A stretch of DNA of 43,879 bases from Oscillospiraceae bacterium. GTDB taxonomy: Bacteria; Bacillota; Clostridia; Oscillospirales; Oscillospiraceae. How positions within the stretch are numbered: position 1 is the stretch's first letter; each line of letters begins with the position of its first letter. This document shows positions 40,717 through 43,879 of this stretch, piece by piece. The DNA is taken from assembly GCA_902802565.1 (NCBI GenBank), contig CADCMP010000008.1, forward strand, positions 1 to 43,879. The letters are read 5' to 3'. The position numbers and the translations under genes were made by a program. The notes under the pieces were generated by a model. That model was not told where the DNA came from. It was given only the letters and a program-made list of their open reading frames with translations, and ran no database searches.

Positions 40717-41451
40717 ATGCCTAGATTTTTCGTTGCCGGGACCAATCTGGCCGGCGGTATGGTTTATATACGGGGAAGAGATGCCGACCACATCCGAGTG
40801 CTTCGCATCCGTCCCGGAGAGATGGTCACGGTGTGTGACGGAGATGGTACGGATTATGAGTGCCGGCTTGTCAACAGTGAAAAAGGGGAAGCTCAGCTGG
40901 AGATCGTACGGAAAAAAGAGTGCGATACGGAACCTTCCATCGAAGTGACCCTGCTGTGCGGCCTTCCCAAGGGAAATGACCGGACGGACTATATCCTTCA
41001 GAAAGCTGTGGAATGCGGCGTGACCAACATCGGCTTTTTCCAGAGCAACCGCTGTGTGGCGAAGCTTGATGATCCGCAGAAGAAAGTGGAGCGCTGGCAG
41101 CGTATCGCCGAAGAAGCGGCAAAACAGTCCGGCAGAGGGATCATCCCGGAAGTGGCATGGGCAGGTGACTATGTCAATGCACTCAATGAGGCGATCCACT
41201 CGGAACTTCCGCTCATGATGTATGAGACCGGGGAAAGAGTTCCCCTGAATGAGGCACTGAAAAAGAGCGGAGAGGTCAAGACCGCATGTATCATCACCGG
41301 TCCGGAGGGCGGATTTGAGAGCTATGAGGCGGACATGGCAAGGAAACTGGGGATCCAGGTATGCTCCATGGGAAACCGCATCCTGCGTTGTGAGACCGCT
41401 CCCATCGTGGCACTGACAGCGCTGATGTACGAATCCGGAAACCTATCCTGA
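40717..41451 (+). CDS. rsmE: 16S rRNA (uracil(1498)-N3)-methyltransferase
   Basis: A 244-aa SPOUT-class RNA methyltransferase. The N-terminal PUA-like barrel shows DADHIRVLRIRPGEMVTVCDG. The C-terminal trefoil-knot domain shows LPKGNDRTDYILQKAVECGV, RWQRIAEEAAKQSGR, IITGPEGGF and MGNRILRCETAPIVAL, which are the RsmE signatures for SAM binding. GAGGAGGAA precedes the ATG. It is monocistronic; a TATACT -10 box lies near 40675 without a clear -35. Confidence 0.96.
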   Translation: MPRFFVAGTNLAGGMVYIRGRDADHIRVLRIRPGEMVTVCDGDGTDYECRLVNSEKGEAQLEIVRKKECDTEPSIEVTLLCGLPKGNDRTDYILQKAVECGVTNIGFFQSNRCVAKLDDPQKKVERWQRIAEEAAKQSGRGIIPEVAWAGDYVNALNEAIHSELPLMMYETGERVPLNEALKKSGEVKTACIITGPEGGFESYEADMARKLGIQVCSMGNRILRCETAPIVALTALMYESGNLS

Positions 41452-41461
41452 AGAGTAAGAT

Positions 41462-41502
41462 AAAAAACAAGGACAGCAGTTTTTCTGCTGTCCTTGATCT
41501 TT
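41462..41502. terminator. Bidirectional terminator between rsmE and upp
   Basis: Stem CAAGGACAGCAG/CTGCTGTCCTTG (41468-41479, 41485-41496) with a TTTTT loop. T runs lie on both sides (TTTTTT after GATC on plus, GTTTTTTA on minus). Confidence 0.92.
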
Positions 41503-41503
41503 T

Positions 41504-42133
41504 TTATTTGGTACCGAAAATTCGGTCGCCGGCATCGCCCAGACCGGGAACGATATAGGCGTTTTCGTTGAGTTTCTCATCCAGCGCTGCAATGTAAATG
41601 GGTACATCGGGATGATCCTGCTGCATGCGTTCGACACCTTCCGGGGCTCCGATGATGCACATCAGTTTGATGCGGGAGACACCGGTCTCTTTGATGAAGG
41701 AGATGGCAGCGGAGGCGGAACCGCCGGTGGCCAGCATGGGGTCAACGACGATGACATCGCGTTCCGCGATATCGGGGGGCATCTTGAAGTAGTATTTTAC
41801 CGGCTCCTTGGTCTCGGGATCGCGGAACAGACCGATATGGCCGACTTTGGCGTTCGGGATCAGGCTTACCATGCCGTCCACCATGCCAAGACCGGCACGG
41901 AGGATGGGAACAACGGCCAGCTTTTTGCCGGAGATACGTCTTGCTTTTGCGACGGCAATGGGAGTTTCCACTTCAATCTCTTCCAGAGGAAGATCGCGGG
42001 TGGCCTCATAGCACATCAGCATTGCGATTTCACTGACCAGCTCACGGAATTCTTTTACACTGGTATTCTTATCTCGGAGGATAGAAAGTTTGTGCTGAAT
42101 TAGGGGATGATCAAAAACACATACGTTATTCAT
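41504..42133 (-). CDS. upp: Uracil phosphoribosyltransferase
   Basis: A 209-aa pyrimidine salvage enzyme making UMP from uracil and PRPP. Key parts are [25 protein letters not shown], the PRPP loop [12 protein letters not shown] and the uracil-binding [12 protein letters not shown] near the end. The ATG at 42133 has AAGGAG 7 nt upstream and is preferred over the in-frame start at 42148. It follows tsaB by 23 nt on the minus strand and is probably in the tsaE-tsaB-upp transcript. Confidence 0.97.
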   Translation of the reverse strand: MNNVCVFDHPLIQHKLSILRDKNTSVKEFRELVSEIAMLMCYEATRDLPLEEIEVETPIAVAKARRISGKKLAVVPILRAGLGMVDGMVSLIPNAKVGHIGLFRDPETKEPVKYYFKMPPDIAERDVIVVDPMLATGGSASAAISFIKETGVSRIKLMCIIGAPEGVERMQQDHPDVPIYIAALDEKLNENAYIVPGLGDAGDRIFGTK

Positions 42134-42156
42134 ATTCTTCTCCTTCAATTATTTAA

Positions 42157-42846
42157 TTACTTATCCAAACGTGCCTGACGTTCCCGCTCCGCCTGGGAAA
42201 GACGAAGATAGAACGGAAGCAACTGATCGACATGAATGGAAGGCTTCTCCCTTGCAGCCATGGCGACGCCATAGGCGTTCTGCCACCGAAGGTTTTCCGG
42301 AGCAGCCCGGCAGGGAAGACCCTGTTTCTGCAGATGCGCTTCCGTCAGCGCAGTACCGTCCCCGATGAGAAACACGGGGCGGCCCAGCTGCCGAAGATGC
42401 TCGGAAAGATCTTCCAGAGAGATAGCACGGTCCTCACAGAGACGAACCGGTGCGCCGTTCCGGATCTCAAACAGAGCATTATAGACCTGACTTCTCCGGG
42501 CGTCCATGACGCAGCACACGGGATCGTTCTGGGCGCAGCCGTTCCAGGCCATGGCTTCCAGAGTGGAGACACCGACGCAGGGCTTATCCAGCGCCCAGGC
42601 AAGTCCCTTGACCGTGGAGATCCCGATACGGATCCCCGTGAAGGAGCCGGGACCCTGTGCCACGGCGAGCCGGTCGATATCCTTTATGGAGATCTCTGCA
42701 TTCTTCAGCAGATCCTCTGCCATGGGAAGGAGCGTCCTGCTGTGGGTCAGAGCACTGCACTGTGTATATTGAGAGACCAGCACATCATCTTCCATGAGGG
42801 CCACGGAAGCGGGACGGGCAGAGGATTCAAAAGCAAGTGTCAGCAT
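42157..42846 (-). CDS. tsaB: tRNA threonylcarbamoyladenosine biosynthesis protein TsaB
   Basis: A 229-aa ASKHA-fold protein, partner of TsaD, needed for t6A at position 37 of ANN-decoding tRNAs. The N-terminus LTLAFESSARPASVAL, THSRTLLP, and the hallmark VAQGPGSFTGIRIG are clear. It starts inside the end of tsaE (overlap 42840-42846), so translation is coupled. tsaC and tsaD are not in the window. Confidence 0.96.
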   Translation of the reverse strand: MLTLAFESSARPASVALMEDDVLVSQYTQCSALTHSRTLLPMAEDLLKNAEISIKDIDRLAVAQGPGSFTGIRIGISTVKGLAWALDKPCVGVSTLEAMAWNGCAQNDPVCCVMDARRSQVYNALFEIRNGAPVRLCEDRAISLEDLSEHLRQLGRPVFLIGDGTALTEAHLQKQGLPCRAAPENLRWQNAYGVAMAAREKPSIHVDQLLPFYLRLSQAERERQARLDK

Positions 42847-43268
42847 GATTCTCCGGCCTCCCTGATGGTGATCTGTCGTTCGTTATCCGAAAGCTTCTCG
42901 ATGGTCACGGTATATTCGTCGCCGAAAAAGGCGTCTTTAACCTTCTCACTCCATTCTACCACGCAAACCGCATCCCTGCGAAGATAATCTTCCCAGCCGA
43001 TATCAAAAAGTTCATCGGCATCATTGAGACGGTACATATCGAAATGGATGAGGGAACGGTCTCCCAGATACTCGTTGACGATCGTGAAAGTGGGACTGGA
43101 TACACGGCAATCGAGACCCATGCCCCGAGCCATGCCCCGGACAAAAGCGGTCTTTCCGGCACCTAATTCCCCGTACATGGCCACAACGGAGCCGGAGGAA
43201 AGCTGCGCGGAAAACGATTCGCCGATGTTTTCGGTTTCCTCTTCATTTTTTGAATGAAAAACCTGCAT
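42840..43268 (-). CDS. tsaE: tRNA threonylcarbamoyladenosine biosynthesis ATPase TsaE
   Basis: A 142-aa P-loop ATPase that works with TsaB and TsaD. The Walker A is GELGAGKT (33-40), followed by SSPTFTIVNEY and LIHFDMYRL with the Walker-B Asp, and VVEWSEKV. The ATG at 43268 has TTGGAG 8 nt upstream; a TTG at 43280 is in frame but lacks a site. First gene of the tsaE-tsaB-upp operon. Confidence 0.96.
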   Translation of the reverse strand: MQVFHSKNEEETENIGESFSAQLSSGSVVAMYGELGAGKTAFVRGMARGMGLDCRVSSPTFTIVNEYLGDRSLIHFDMYRLNDADELFDIGWEDYLRRDAVCVVEWSEKVKDAFFGDEYTVTIEKLSDNERQITIREAGESC

Positions 43269-43298
43269 AAAATACTCCAATACCCAAAGTTCCCGCCT

Positions 43299-43348
43299 AT
43301 TATATCACCACGGACAGCGTTGCGTAAAGACAAATTATATGGTAATAT
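43299..43348. promoter_or_regulatory. Divergent promoters of tsaE and the SEDS gene
   Basis: Minus strand: a perfect TATAAT (complement of 43299-43304), 31 nt before the tsaE ATG, with a weak -35. Plus strand: TTGCGT (43320-43325), a 17-nt spacer and TAATAT (43343-43348), 36 nt before the SEDS ATG. Confidence 0.55.
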
Positions 43349-43384
43349 AAATCGACTATTCTGAAGTAAAAGGCGGTGAGAATT

Positions 43385-43879
43385 ATGCAGAAAGCATGGC
43401 AGGCAACAAAAGCCTTCTGCAAGCGTGCGGATATGCTTTTGCTGGGTTTGTGTGTACTGTGTTCGCTCTTCGGCATAGTGATCATCCGCTCGGCCACGTT
43501 AAGCTATGATGATTCCAGCCGATTCGTGTTTGTCCAGATGATACTTTCCCTGTTCCTTGGGATCGCACTGTTCGTTATCTTTACGATCCTGGATGCGGAG
43601 AACATCGCGGATAAGTGGCAGTACCTCATGGTCTTCAACGTGATCTTCCTTCTGATGCTGATTCCCTTCGGCGTGGACGCCGGTACCGGCAACAAAAGCT
43701 GGCTCCGGTTCTTCGGTATCGGAATTCAGCCATCTGAGGTGGTCAAGGTCATCTTTATCATCATACTGGCCAAGCAGCTATCATATCTGCAGAAATACAA
43801 GGATCTCAATGCACCCAGTTCTGTGGGACAGGTCCTGGGACACTTCATTCTGATCTTCGGCCTGATCGTCGGAATCTCC
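43385..43879 (+). CDS. FtsW/RodA/SpoVE family (SEDS) peptidoglycan glycosyltransferase, 5' part only
   Basis: The frame from ATG 43385 (AAAGGCGGTGAG upstream) stays open to the window edge, 165 codons. It has a basic N-terminus (KAFCKRAD), a helix LLLGLCVLCSLFGIVIIRSA, two more helices, then GNKSWLRFFGIGIQPSEVVK, the SEDS hallmark ahead of the catalytic region, and a helix VIFIIILAKQL. SEDS proteins polymerise lipid II for cell-wall growth, division or sporulation. The IRSA segment fits RodA/FtsW; the exact paralogue cannot be told from the first part. Truncated by the window. Confidence 0.93.
   Translation, partial: MQKAWQATKAFCKRADMLLLGLCVLCSLFGIVIIRSATLSYDDSSRFVFVQMILSLFLGIALFVIFTILDAENIADKWQYLMVFNVIFLLMLIPFGVDAGTGNKSWLRFFGIGIQPSEVVKVIFIIILAKQLSYLQKYKDLNAPSSVGQVLGHFILIFGLIVGIS

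Overview
The window looks like chromosomal DNA of an anaerobic, fairly GC-rich Bacillota of the Clostridia type. Pointers are an N-terminal-rubredoxin (reverse) rubrerythrin and a bacterial ferritin, a RibBA fusion, an ArgJ-based arginine operon, SLH-domain and DUF1002 secreted proteins, DegV, strong GGAGG ribosome-binding sites, TTGACA/TATAAT-type promoters and tRNA genes with an encoded CCA. The species cannot be named from this sequence alone. I see no prophage, CRISPR array or intact insertion sequence. Most of the window is housekeeping and biosynthetic core.

Layout. 1-641: AT-rich stretch with a hairpin and no convincing gene. 642-5038: riboflavin operon under an FMN riboswitch and attenuator (ribD-ribE-ribBA-ribH), ending in a HAD phosphatase that may be the missing dephosphorylation enzyme. 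5052-7904: a CofE-like (F420:gamma-glutamyl ligase family) gene and pyruvate kinase, each with its own promoter. 7998-10346: an M20 amidohydrolase, a decayed acyltransferase-3 pseudogene and a papain-like (C39-type) hypothetical protein, all on the minus strand. 10521-12542: a GntR/FCD regulator, then chorismate mutase-prephenate dehydratase behind a structured leader. 12599-14208 (minus): a rubrerythrin carrying both a frameshift and a 72-bp tandem duplication, then a secreted DUF1002 protein. 14570-18785: a membrane-anchored phosphodiester glycosidase, a DivIC/FtsB-like protein, an alpha/beta hydrolase and a lipoprotein metallophosphoesterase.

18888-27027 is a seven-gene arginine operon, argG-H-C-J-B-D-F. 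It covers N-acetylglutamate to arginine using the acetyl-recycling ArgJ and a type-2 ArgC, and it lies behind two promoters, a long inverted repeat and ArgR-box-like half-sites. 27251-32181 holds an SNF-family sodium symporter, a ketopantoate reductase, an orphan response regulator with a degenerate receiver, and a YtcJ-type amidohydrolase. 32289-34863 holds tRNA-Arg(ACG), a yybP-ykoY (manganese) riboswitch with an attenuator in front of an ArsB/NhaD-type permease, and a DegV protein.

35079-43879 holds ferritin, an SLH-SGNH lipoprotein, a diacylglycerol-kinase-like enzyme, TrmO, a HAD-phosphatase lipoprotein, tRNA-Ser(GGA), RsmE, the tsaE-tsaB-upp operon and the 5' part of an FtsW/RodA-type SEDS gene running off the window. 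Themes that join the genes are flavin supply (rib operon, possibly CofE-like), arginine supply, metal and oxygen handling (ferritin, rubrerythrin, Mn riboswitch) and tRNA/rRNA modification (TsaB, TsaE, TrmO, RsmE).

The most notable points are the doubly lesioned rubrerythrin, the Mn-riboswitch-controlled permease of a family not classically tied to Mn, the CofE-like ligase beside the flavin operon, the HAD gene inside that operon, and the response regulator lacking all its phosphorylation residues. All calls are by reading; no database search was possible.
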